Under the pieces are notes generated by a model. That model was given only the letters and a program-made list of their open reading frames with translations. It was not told the DNA's origin and ran no database searches. Below, piece after piece: positions 10,157-16,024 of a DNA stretch of 20,265 bases (position 1 is its first letter; the number at the start of each line of letters is the position of its first letter). The stretch spans positions 1 through 20,265 of the forward strand of contig RZYX01000032.1 of the NCBI GenBank assembly GCA_009930155.1, written 5' to 3'. A program made the position numbers and the translations under genes. The stretch is from Clostridia bacterium. GTDB taxonomy: Bacteria > Bacillota_A > Clostridia > Oscillospirales > Acutalibacteraceae.

Positions 10157-10178
10157 GAAAAAGCCCGTAGGCTTTTTC
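10157..10178 (-). terminator. rplL-ybxB intergenic hairpin, probable partial terminator
   Basis: A perfect nine-base stem, GAAAAAGCC pairing with GGCTTTTTC, encloses a UACG loop closed by C-G, one of the exceptionally stable UNCG-type tetraloops. It lies 30 bases after the rplL stop and just upstream of the ybxB ribosome binding site. The U run is part of the stem. It can work on both strands because the palindrome is flanked by T runs either way. It probably lowers read-through from rplJL into ybxB and rpoBC, comparable to the rplL-rpoB attenuator of Escherichia coli. Confidence 0.75.
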
Positions 10179-10207
10179 TTTTTATTTAACAGTTAATATG
10201 GTTTGAA

Positions 10208-10582
10208 TTATTTAAATTCAACAGTTGCTCCAGCGTCCATTAATTTTTTCTTAATTTCTTCAGCTTCAGCAGTTGGAACGTTTTCTTTAATTACAGCAGG
10301 AGATGCTTCTACCATTTGTTTTGCTTCTAATAATCCTAATCCTGTAATTTCTCTTACTGCTTTAATAACAGCAACTTTAGTTCCACCAATGTCGCTTAAT
10401 ACAACGTTAACTTCTGTTGGTTCTCCAGCAGCAGCTCCAGCGTCATCAGCAGCCACAGCAGCAACAGGTGCAGCAGCAGTTACTCCAAATTTTTCTTCGA
10501 TAGCACTAACTAAGTCGCTTAGTTCTAAAATTGTAGCTTCTTCTAAGTAAGCTAAAATATCTTCATGTGTTAATTTTGCCAT
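10208..10582 (-). CDS. rplL: 50S ribosomal protein L7/L12
   Basis: The flexible stalk protein of the large subunit, which recruits translation GTPases. It has 124 residues, the usual length. The N-terminal dimerisation segment (about 1-32) is followed by an Ala/Gly-rich hinge (about 35-54), then the globular C-terminal domain with the conserved [20 protein letters not shown] helix pair. The ribosome binding site TAGGAGG precedes the ATG. It is separated from rplJ by 38 bases and shares its promoter and leader. Confidence 0.99.
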   Translation of the reverse strand: MAKLTHEDILAYLEEATILELSDLVSAIEEKFGVTAAAPVAAVAADDAGAAAGEPTEVNVVLSDIGGTKVAVIKAVREITGLGLLEAKQMVEASPAVIKENVPTAEAEEIKKKLMDAGATVEFK

Positions 10583-10620
10583 TTTAATTTTCCTCCTAAT
10601 ATAGTTTTTTCTAATATTAA

Positions 10621-11118
10621 TTAAGCATTTTCTTCTTTTGCTTCAGCAACCGCTTTAACGGCACAAGCAAATTTGATTACTGGTGATTGTAAGCATCCTA
10701 AGAACATAGCAATCATACCTTCTTTGTTTGGCAGTTTTGCAAACTTGTTGATTGTGTCTGTATCTACGATTGAGCCTTCAATAATTCCAGATTTAATTAC
10801 TAATGCACTGTGTTCTTTAGCAAATTTTGCTAATACGCGTGCAGGAGCAACTGCATCTTTACCGAATGCGATTGCGTTAGGTCCTTTTAAACTTTCGTTT
10901 AAACCTTCCATTTTTGCCACTTCTGCAGCTCTTGTAGCCATTGAGTTTTTGTAAACTTTAAATTCTACATCTTCTGCACGAAGTAAACGACGTAATTCAG
11001 TAATTTCTGCCACTGATAAGCCTCGGTATTCAACAACCACAGCACTTGCTGATTGTGTTAACTTCCCAGCAATTTCATCAACGACAGCTTTCTTAGCATC
11101 TAATACGTTCTGTTTCAC
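10621..11118 (-). CDS. rplJ: 50S ribosomal protein L10
   Basis: Stalk base protein that anchors L7/L12 dimers to 23S rRNA and, in many bacteria, represses its own operon by binding the leader RNA. It has 165 residues from a GTG start at 11118. The frame is open for 24 more codons upstream, but those fall inside the attenuator hairpin of the leader, and AGGAGG lies seven bases before the GTG. The protein then begins [16 protein letters not shown], matching the family start. [17 protein letters not shown] and the Ala-rich C-terminal helix that binds L7/L12 are present. Confidence 0.97.
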   Translation of the reverse strand: MKQNVLDAKKAVVDEIAGKLTQSASAVVVEYRGLSVAEITELRRLLRAEDVEFKVYKNSMATRAAEVAKMEGLNESLKGPNAIAFGKDAVAPARVLAKFAKEHSALVIKSGIIEGSIVDTDTINKFAKLPNKEGMIAMFLGCLQSPVIKFACAVKAVAEAKEENA

Positions 11119-11271
11119 TGTTACACCTCCTGTTATATATGTTACAATATACCTAAGAGTATTAAAAACTCGTGCCTCACATAGACGCACGAGTAAAAAG
11201 TTATCTCTACTTTCACCTCGGTAACATAATTAAGCCAAGTGGCCGTTACTGTCTATGGCATATTGATTAAC
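11119..11271 (-). promoter_or_regulatory. L10 leader RNA (autoregulatory, rplJL)
   Basis: The region between the promoter and rplJ has features of the ribosomal protein L10 leader of Bacillota. There is a GCCATAGACAGT/ACGGCCACTTGGC structured core at about 11224-11262 and the conserved TTACCGAGGTGA segment at about 11214-11225. A terminator hairpin follows before the rplJ ribosome binding site. In this family L10, with L12, binds the core and favours termination, so excess stalk protein shuts off its own transcription. I identify it by position and conserved motifs, not by a covariance search. Confidence 0.8.
11164..11194 (-). terminator. Attenuator terminator of the L10 leader
   Basis: Minus-strand bases 11194-11187 (ACTCGTGC) pair with 11175-11168 (GCACGAGT), an eight-base perfect stem, followed by UUUUAAU. 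It lies about 45 bases upstream of the rplJ start and is the expected output element of the L10 leader. Confidence 0.8.
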
Positions 11272-11277
11272 ATTGAT

Positions 11278-11306
11278 ATTTTAAACGAATTCTTTGAATG
11301 TGTCAA
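11278..11306 (-). promoter_or_regulatory. Promoter of rplJ-rplL
   Basis: TTGACA (11301-11306) and TAAAAT (11278-11283) are 17 bases apart, with a perfect -35 and five of six -10 matches. The -35 begins within five bases of the rplA stop codon. Initiation near 11271 gives a leader of about 150 bases, matching the L10 leader. Confidence 0.8.
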
Positions 11307-11310
11307 GAAA

Positions 11311-11991
11311 TTAAGCAGCAACTTTAATTCCAGGACCCATTGTACTACTGATTGATAGGTTTAAAATGTATCCACCTTTGACAGCAGCAGGTCTTGCTTT
11401 TGCAATTACATCATAGATAGCTGTAAAGTTTTCTACGATTTTAGCATCTTCAAAAGATAATTTACCGATCATAACATTGATGTTTCCATCTTTATCAACA
11501 CGATATTCTACTTTTCCTTTTTTAATATCTTCAATTGCTTTTGCAACGTCCATTGTTACTGTTCCTGTTTTAGGGTTTGGCATTAATCCTTTAGGTCCTA
11601 AGATTTTACCTAGTTTTCCTAATTCACCCATCATGTTTGGTGTAGCAACGATTACATCGAAGTCTAACCAACCTTTTTTCATATCATCTAATAATTCTTT
11701 ACCACCAACGAAGTCAGCACCTGCTTCTTTCGCAGCTGCTTCTTGAGGTCCTTGAGCGATAACACAAACTTTTTGTGTACGTCCAGTACCATTTGGTAAT
11801 ACCATTGCTCCACGAATCTGCTGATCAGCATGACGTGGGTCAACATTTAATCTAAATGAAACTTCTACACTTTCATCAAACTTAGCATAGCTAGCTTTTT
11901 TCATTAATTCTACTGCTTCTGTAATTGAATAAGTTTTTGTTGAGTCAATTAACTTAGCAGCTTCTGCATATTTTCTTCCTACTTTAGCCAT
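11311..11991 (-). CDS. rplA: 50S ribosomal protein L1
   Basis: L1 stalk protein of the large subunit, which helps release deacylated tRNA from the E site. It has 226 residues from the ATG at 11991. An in-frame TTG two codons upstream is too close to the GGAGG site to be the start. The family motifs [25 protein letters not shown] and the C-terminal [13 protein letters not shown] are intact. It follows rplK by 14 bases in the same transcript. L1 is a known translational repressor of the L11 operon in other bacteria, which bears on the structured leader upstream of rplK. Confidence 0.98.
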   Translation of the reverse strand: MAKVGRKYAEAAKLIDSTKTYSITEAVELMKKASYAKFDESVEVSFRLNVDPRHADQQIRGAMVLPNGTGRTQKVCVIAQGPQEAAAKEAGADFVGGKELLDDMKKGWLDFDVIVATPNMMGELGKLGKILGPKGLMPNPKTGTVTMDVAKAIEDIKKGKVEYRVDKDGNINVMIGKLSFEDAKIVENFTAIYDVIAKARPAAVKGGYILNLSISSTMGPGIKVAA

Positions 11992-12005
11992 TGTCAATTT
12001 CCTCC

Positions 12006-12416
12006 TTATTCGCTAATTGCAATACCCATGTTGCGAGCTGTACCAGCAACAATGTTCATTGCAGCTTCAACGTCATTCGCGTTCAAGTCTGGCATTTTGT
12101 ATTCAGCGATTTCTCTTAACTGTTCTTTTGTAATTGTTGCAACAGTTGTTTTAGAATCACTTGCGGCTTTGCTGATTCCAGCAGCCTTCTTTAATAAAAT
12201 TGATGCAGGTGTTGTTTTACATACAAAATCAAAGCTCTTGTCTTCGTATGCCGTAATAACAACAGGCACCATATCCCCATGACGATCCTTAGTAGCATCA
12301 TTAAATGCTGTACAGAACTGAGGCATGTTGATTCCAGCAGATGCTAACGCAGGTCCTGGTTTAGCTCCCCCAGCAGGGAACTGTAATTTCGCGATTTTTG
12401 CGATTTTCTTACTCAT
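12006..12416 (-). CDS. rplK: 50S ribosomal protein L11, shortened N-terminal segment
   Basis: L11 binds the GTPase-associated region of 23S rRNA. It has 136 residues against the usual 140-141. The C-terminal RNA-binding domain is normal ([35 protein letters not shown]). The N-terminal segment is unusual: where most L11 proteins read ANPxPPVGPALGQAG, this one reads [13 protein letters not shown], about four residues shorter and without the proline pair. In the family those prolines contact thiopeptide antibiotics and act as a flexible switch. The reading is continuous DNA with no frameshift. The ribosome binding site AAGGAGGG precedes the ATG, and a structured leader and promoter lie upstream. 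Confidence 0.97.
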   Translation of the reverse strand: MSKKIAKIAKLQFPAGGAKPGPALASAGINMPQFCTAFNDATKDRHGDMVPVVITAYEDKSFDFVCKTTPASILLKKAAGISKAASDSKTTVATITKEQLREIAEYKMPDLNANDVEAAMNIVAGTARNMGIAISE

Positions 12417-12511
12417 AAGACACCCTCCTTATTAATTTGGTCTTATGCAGTGGTAAACGAACGATTTCTAAACGCTCTACCACGCATTTAAAATCCTACT
12501 TCGGTAGGACT
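12417..12511 (-). promoter_or_regulatory. Structured leader of rplK-rplA (possible L1 target)
   Basis: The transcript predicted to start near 12510 opens at once with an eight-base hairpin (12511-12504 with 12499-12492, loop CGAA). A second stem follows, GTGGTA (12483-12478) with TACCAC (12455-12450), extended outwards by TGC/GCA and enclosing a 22-base internal region with a possible short AGCG/CGTT stem. It ends just before the ribosome binding site. L1 represses the L11-L1 mRNA in other bacteria by binding such a leader, so L1 control is a reasonable hypothesis. I did not recognise a specific family consensus. Confidence 0.5.
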
Positions 12512-12516
12512 ATACT

Positions 12517-12545
12517 ATGATATAACACTTAGCTTTTCTTTGCAA
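12517..12545 (-). promoter_or_regulatory. Promoter of rplK-rplA
   Basis: TTGCAA (12540-12545) and TATCAT (12517-12522) are 17 bases apart on the minus strand. Initiation falls near 12510, at the base of the first leader hairpin. It gives the rplK operon a start independent of nusG, as needed because the FUSC-like gene and a terminator lie between them. No convincing terminator was found between 12546 and the FUSC-like gene stop at 12709. Confidence 0.6.
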
Positions 12546-12708
12546 GCATTTTATTGCTTATTTTAAGGTCAAAAACATTCGATCCTTTCTTTACCTATTC
12601 CCATTTTTATTTTATATGAAAAAGCACAGACAAAACGATAATCTTATACTATATAAAAACAATACACCCTCAATAGAACACTAACGCATTTTTATAAAAG
12701 CACTAATT

Positions 12709-13254
12709 TTAATGGTTCTTATGATGGATATCTGTTTTTAGCGTGTTTTCTTTCTCTGCGTTTTCTTCCATTTCTTCAACCTCTTTAAACACAAAAATTG
12801 TTTGATTGATACACAATGACACCAAGATACCAATAAATGTATCCACCACACGATTAAACGCAAAAAGAGCTGGCGAAACATCACTACCATGCGTAATCGT
12901 AACACACAAGAAAACCACACAAGTAATATATGTTGCATTTTGCTTTTTCAATAAGATTGTGATATACATCACAGGAACAATACACAGTGATAAAAGGGCA
13001 TAACGAATCAGTTCATGTGCAAAGATAGGCTGATTCACTAACAATAAAGCAAGATAGCCACACACACCACCAATGCATGTACCAACCATTCTATTTTTAG
13101 CAACGTTAATTCCTTTGCCTACTTCCTTTTGCATGCATAGAATAGCCGCAATGGCTGAATAAAAAGGATAACCTTCCCCACGAAAGTAGTCAATGACACA
13201 ACAAACAAATACTGCCAATGCAGATTTTATGATACGCATTCCAATCTTAGGCAT
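12709..13254 (-). CDS. FUSC / aromatic acid exporter-like membrane protein
   Basis: A 181-residue integral membrane protein with about five hydrophobic segments, roughly at residues 8-24, 30-42, 57-75, 82-101 and 108-150. It has the N-terminal pattern of small FUSC/ArAE_1 (DUF939-like) proteins: MRIIKSALAVFVC, then YPFYSAIAAILCMQ, an NRMVGTCIGGVCG motif, and FNRVVDTFIGILVSLCIN. It ends in a charged tail (about 158-181). Family members are thought to export aromatic acids or related small molecules; the substrate here is unknown. It is shorter than forms carrying a C-terminal cytoplasmic domain but looks intact. The ATG has a GGGGTG-type ribosome binding site. It has its own promoter and sits between nusG and rplK, where the Bacillus order has no such gene. 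Confidence 0.8.
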   Translation of the reverse strand: MPKIGMRIIKSALAVFVCCVIDYFRGEGYPFYSAIAAILCMQKEVGKGINVAKNRMVGTCIGGVCGYLALLLVNQPIFAHELIRYALLSLCIVPVMYITILLKKQNATYITCVVFLCVTITHGSDVSPALFAFNRVVDTFIGILVSLCINQTIFVFKEVEEMEENAEKENTLKTDIHHKNH

Positions 13255-13280
13255 TTGATCACCCCTTCATTTCTATTTAA

Positions 13281-13309
13281 AGTATAGTATATCTCTTTTT
13301 TGGATTCAA
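13281..13309 (-). promoter_or_regulatory. Promoter of the FUSC-like gene
   Basis: TTGAAT (13304-13309) and TATACT (13281-13286) are spaced 17 bases apart on the minus strand. The -35 begins four bases past the nusG terminator U run, so the gene is an independent unit packed tightly behind nusG. Confidence 0.65.
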
Positions 13310-13312
13310 TAC

Positions 13313-13341
13313 AAAAGACACACAGAAAGCTCCATGTGTCT
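13313..13341 (-). terminator. Terminator of rpmG-secE-nusG
   Basis: Five bases after the nusG stop, AGACACA (13341-13335) pairs with TGTGTCT (13323-13317), with extra pairing GGA/UUC inside the loop, followed by a short U run (13316-13313). Confidence 0.75.
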
Positions 13342-13346
13342 ACTTA

Positions 13347-13895
13347 TTAAAATTCAATTTTTTCTAAATCTCCATAAGCAATTTCAGTTGGTGTTTCACG
13401 ACCAAATAAAATCGTTAATACCGATGCTGTCTGTGATGCATCGTCTAAACTTTCTACCGTTCCTTCTACATTCGCAAAAGGTCCAGCTAAAATTTTAACA
13501 CGATCCCCAACACCAAAATCAATCTGCACTTGTTTTTCACTCATACCTAAACGACGTAAAATAGAGTCGATTTCTTCAGCTGCAACAGGGAATGGTTTAG
13601 CTCCTCCCCCACTGGAACCGATAAATCCAGTAACGCCTGGTGTATTTCTAACAATATACCAAGCTTCATCAGTCATAATCATCTCAACAAACAAGTATCC
13701 AGGGAAAAGGTTTCTCACTTTTTCTGTTTTCTTTCCGTTCTTGTATTCAATTTCACTTTCTTCAGCCACGATAATTCTAAACAAGTAATCTTGTAGACCC
13801 ATTGTTTCTACACGTCTTTCTAAATTCTCTTTTACTTTGTTTTCATGCCCAGCATATGTATTTACTACATACCATTCTTTTAATAATTCTGCCAT
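13347..13895 (-). CDS. nusG: Transcription termination/antitermination factor NusG
   Basis: NusG binds RNA polymerase through its N-terminal domain and contacts ribosome or termination factors through the KOW domain. It has 182 residues, the normal length. The NGN domain starts WYVVNTYAGHENKVKENLERR (about 8-28 overall) and includes RNLFPGYLFVEM. A linker follows, then the KOW domain at about 126-180 (GDRVKILAGPFANVEG and SVLTILFGRETPTEI). It starts three bases after the secE stop, and its ribosome binding site AGGGG lies inside the end of secE, so the two are translationally coupled. The order rpmG-secE-nusG is standard. Confidence 0.98.
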   Translation of the reverse strand: MAELLKEWYVVNTYAGHENKVKENLERRVETMGLQDYLFRIIVAEESEIEYKNGKKTEKVRNLFPGYLFVEMIMTDEAWYIVRNTPGVTGFIGSSGGGAKPFPVAAEEIDSILRRLGMSEKQVQIDFGVGDRVKILAGPFANVEGTVESLDDASQTASVLTILFGRETPTEIAYGDLEKIEF

Positions 13896-13898
13896 CTT

Positions 13899-14078
13899 TT
13901 ATACCCCTAAGACCTTTAAAAAACCTGCATTGATCAAAGTACAAATAACAAAGAACAACGCAAATGCAGCGGTAAAGAAAATGACACTTCCACTATCTTT
14001 TGCTAAATTCTTTGGTTTTGACCAACGAATACGTTTTACTTCTGATATAATACCAGAAACACTAAACCATTTTAACAT
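13899..14078 (-). CDS. secE: Preprotein translocase subunit SecE
   Basis: A 59-residue SecE, the small clamp subunit of the SecYEG channel. It begins MLKWFSVSGIISEVKRIRWS. The amphipathic surface helix with the conserved EVKRIRWSKPKNLAKDS segment (about 13-29) is followed by one transmembrane helix at about 32-54. This is the normal single-helix Gram-positive form. The ribosome binding site TAGGAGG includes the stop codon of rpmG, so reading passes directly from rpmG to secE. Assigned from direct translation, motif and position before nusG. Confidence 0.95.
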   Translation of the reverse strand: MLKWFSVSGIISEVKRIRWSKPKNLAKDSGSVIFFTAAFALFFVICTLINAGFLKVLGV

Positions 14079-14089
14079 GATATTTCCTC

Positions 14090-14239
14090 CTACTTTGTTT
14101 CTTTATGCAAAGTATGTTTTCCACACTTTTTACAGTACTTTTTTAATTCGATACGTTCTGTATGAGTATGCTTGTTTTTATGTGTCGTATAATTTCTCGA
14201 CAAACATTCACTACATGTCAATATTACTTTTTCATTCAT
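14090..14239 (-). CDS. rpmG: 50S ribosomal protein L33, zinc-binding form
   Basis: A 49-residue L33. It carries C9-x2-C12 and C36-x2-C39, so it is the zinc-binding (C+) form. The family signature [15 protein letters not shown] and ERIELKKYC is clear. The start ATG has an AGGTGA ribosome binding site. Its stop codon forms part of the secE ribosome binding site. A candidate promoter lies inside the 3' end of the sigma factor gene just upstream. Confidence 0.96.
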   Translation of the reverse strand: MNEKVILTCSECLSRNYTTHKNKHTHTERIELKKYCKKCGKHTLHKETK

Positions 14240-14266
14240 GTATATCACCTCTCATACTGCTTTACT

Positions 14267-14295
14267 ACTTTATCACAAAGTATACGCAGAGTCAA
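14267..14295 (-). promoter_or_regulatory. Candidate promoter of rpmG-secE-nusG
   Basis: TTGACT (14290-14295) and TAAAGT (14267-14272) are 17 bases apart on the minus strand. The -35 lies in the final codons of the sigma factor gene and the -10 abuts its stop. It would free rpmG-secE-nusG from T-box control of the upstream operon. The -10 matches at four of six positions. Confidence 0.5.
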
Positions 14296-14896
14296 TTGAG
14301 CCCTTTAACTTCTTCCTCATTCTCATTAGTAAATAGCCGATTTTTTTCTCATTATAGCCACTAATCTGTGCAATTTCATGATAACGATATCCTGCATACC
14401 ACAACCAAAACACCTGTTGTTCCTGCTTGCTAAAAGCAGCTAATTGCTCATTTACGAGTGTGCCTAATTCTTTAAAAGCTAATAATTCATGTGGGTCAAA
14501 ATAACTTTGGTTGTTTTCAACCATCTCTACTAAATACAACCCATCTGCTTCCTTGACTTCCTGATCTAAGGAAATAGAATAAAGATTTGCTTTATTTCGA
14601 TCTCTTTGCATTCTTCTTACATAAGCTAATATATCACGATCAACGATAATTTTAAGATAGGTTGAAAACGAACATTTTGTATCACTATTGTATGAGAGTA
14701 CGGCATGATACAAGGAAATGGTCGATAATTGATACAATTCCTTCGCATCAAATTTGTCCATCAACCGATCACGATAAGCATATAAAATACGAAATAACAT
14801 CGCTTTATATTTATCCATTAAGATAGCTAACGCTTTTTCATCTCCTTGTAAAACAAGGTCAATCAATTCGTGATCATCTATATATTTTCTTTTCAT
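14273..14896 (-). CDS. Sigma-70 family factor, SigH-like by position
   Basis: A 207-residue alternative sigma factor. Region 2 spans about residues 20-95 (core-binding and -10 recognition; AKELYQLSTISLYHAV and CSFSTYLKIIVDRDILAYVR). A variable linker follows at about 96-140. Region 4, a helix-turn-helix, lies at about 150-200 (FSKQEQQVFWLWYAGYRYHEIAQISG, then RMRKKLKG). The place before rpmG-secE-nusG is exactly where Bacillus subtilis has sigH, which drives stationary-phase and early sporulation genes, and the overall size agrees. The sequence is diverged, so the SigH assignment rests mainly on position. GGAGGGGAG precedes the ATG, 17 bases after the rlmB stop. It is the last gene of the cysS transcript. 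The yacP gene that separates rlmB from sigH in Bacillus is absent. Confidence 0.85.
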   Translation of the reverse strand: MKRKYIDDHELIDLVLQGDEKALAILMDKYKAMLFRILYAYRDRLMDKFDAKELYQLSTISLYHAVLSYNSDTKCSFSTYLKIIVDRDILAYVRRMQRDRNKANLYSISLDQEVKEADGLYLVEMVENNQSYFDPHELLAFKELGTLVNEQLAAFSKQEQQVFWLWYAGYRYHEIAQISGYNEKKIGYLLMRMRKKLKGSIDSAYTL

Positions 14897-14913
14897 AATA
14901 ACTCCCCTCCATA

Positions 14914-15633
14914 CTAGGTATTTCGTTGAGAGTATATTTCATAAAGTAAAACACCACATGCGACGGAAGCATTTAACGATGTTACTTTTCCTACCATTGG
15001 TAATTTAATACAAAAATCGCAGTTTTTTCTAACTAGTGGTGAAATCCCTGCCCCTTCACTACCGATTACCAACACTAAAGGCATATCGTATTTTGCCTCT
15101 GTGTAATTAGATGCATTGTGCATATCTGTACCAGCAACCCAATATCCTTTTTGTTTTAGATATTGCAAAGTCTTACTTAAATTGGTTACTTGTGCCACTT
15201 TTACTGTATCAATGGCACCTGTAGAAACCTTCGCTACCGTTGGTGTTAAGCCAACATTGCGATGTTTTCCAATAATGACACCATCTGCCCCTACACAATC
15301 ACACGTCCTTAAGATTGCCCCTAGGTTATGTGGATCTTCAATCCCATCTAACATGACAAGCAAAGGTAGCTTACCTGAAGGAATAGATTGAAGCAAAGTA
15401 TCCATATCATATACTTTATATTCATCAATCAAAGCTGCAATCCCTTGATGATTCCCTTCTAATTTTTGATCCATTTTTTTACGATTCATATACACACAAG
15501 GAATTTTCTTCGCTTTGATCTTCGCCTCTAATTCCTTATCTTTAAACCCTTCTAAAAGAATCACTTCATAGATTTTCTTTTCATCTGTTAATAACTGCTT
15601 TACTACATTTTTTCCATATACATACTGTCCCAT
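14914..15633 (-). CDS. rlmB: 23S rRNA 2'-O-methyltransferase RlmB (TrmH/SpoU family)
   Basis: A SPOUT-class methyltransferase, 239 residues, of the RlmB type that methylates the ribose of G2251 in the peptidyl-transferase region of 23S rRNA. An L30-like RNA-binding domain (about 1-70) precedes the trefoil-knot catalytic domain. Motif 1 is NLGAILRTCDCVGADGVII (103-121, with catalytic Arg109), motif 2 is VIGSEGAGI (189-197), and motif 3 is LPMVGKVTSLNASVA (211-225). It follows mrnC by four bases. The neighbourhood cysS-mrnC-rlmB is conserved in Bacillota. The exact rRNA target is inferred from the family. Confidence 0.93.
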   Translation of the reverse strand: MGQYVYGKNVVKQLLTDEKKIYEVILLEGFKDKELEAKIKAKKIPCVYMNRKKMDQKLEGNHQGIAALIDEYKVYDMDTLLQSIPSGKLPLLVMLDGIEDPHNLGAILRTCDCVGADGVIIGKHRNVGLTPTVAKVSTGAIDTVKVAQVTNLSKTLQYLKQKGYWVAGTDMHNASNYTEAKYDMPLVLVIGSEGAGISPLVRKNCDFCIKLPMVGKVTSLNASVACGVLLYEIYSQRNT

Positions 15634-15637
15634 AATA

Positions 15638-16024
15638 TTACACCTCTTTTATCTGTATAATATATTTCCACAACTCATCTAGGCGTTCTTGTTTGTTACT
15701 TAAGTATAAATAACCCCATAAAGCTTCTAACCCTGTCGCAATACGATATGTCTGTACATCAACATTTTTTGCAACACTGTCGCTTTTCGCATTTCTTCCT
15801 CTTTTCACAATGGCCAATTCATCTTCACTTAGAACATGTTCTTCCATCATTTTATTTAAGAAAGCCGCCTGTGATTTTGCACTTACAAATTTTACACTCT
15901 CTTTCTGCAATACATTTGGTTTTTGCAGATTCTTTTCAGATATGAGGTAGCTACGGACTTGCAAAGACATGACCGCATCTCCAATATAGGCTAATGTATT
16001 TCCATTATATGGCACTATTTCCAT
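15638..16024 (-). CDS. mrnC: Mini-ribonuclease III
   Basis: A 128-residue RNase III catalytic domain without a double-stranded RNA-binding domain. The metal-binding signature NTLAYIGDAVMSL is at 9-21 (Asp16), with GLEALWGYLYL at 98-108 (Glu100). In Bacillus the enzyme matures the ends of 23S rRNA, working on RNA bound by L3. It is somewhat shorter than the usual 135-145 residues, but the catalytic residues are present. The ATG overlaps the cysS stop by one base (TAATG), so it is coupled to cysS translation. Confidence 0.93.
   Translation of the reverse strand: MEIVPYNGNTLAYIGDAVMSLQVRSYLISEKNLQKPNVLQKESVKFVSAKSQAAFLNKMMEEHVLSEDELAIVKRGRNAKSDSVAKNVDVQTYRIATGLEALWGYLYLSNKQERLDELWKYIIQIKEV

Noticed and set aside
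11119..11190. N-terminal extension of L10 or a leader peptide starting at 11190
   Set aside because: The extension runs through the attenuator hairpin, and the strong ribosome binding site fits the GTG at 11118.
12600..12708. Terminator after the FUSC-like gene
   Set aside because: Only a weak AU-rich stem without a following U run was found, so none is annotated.
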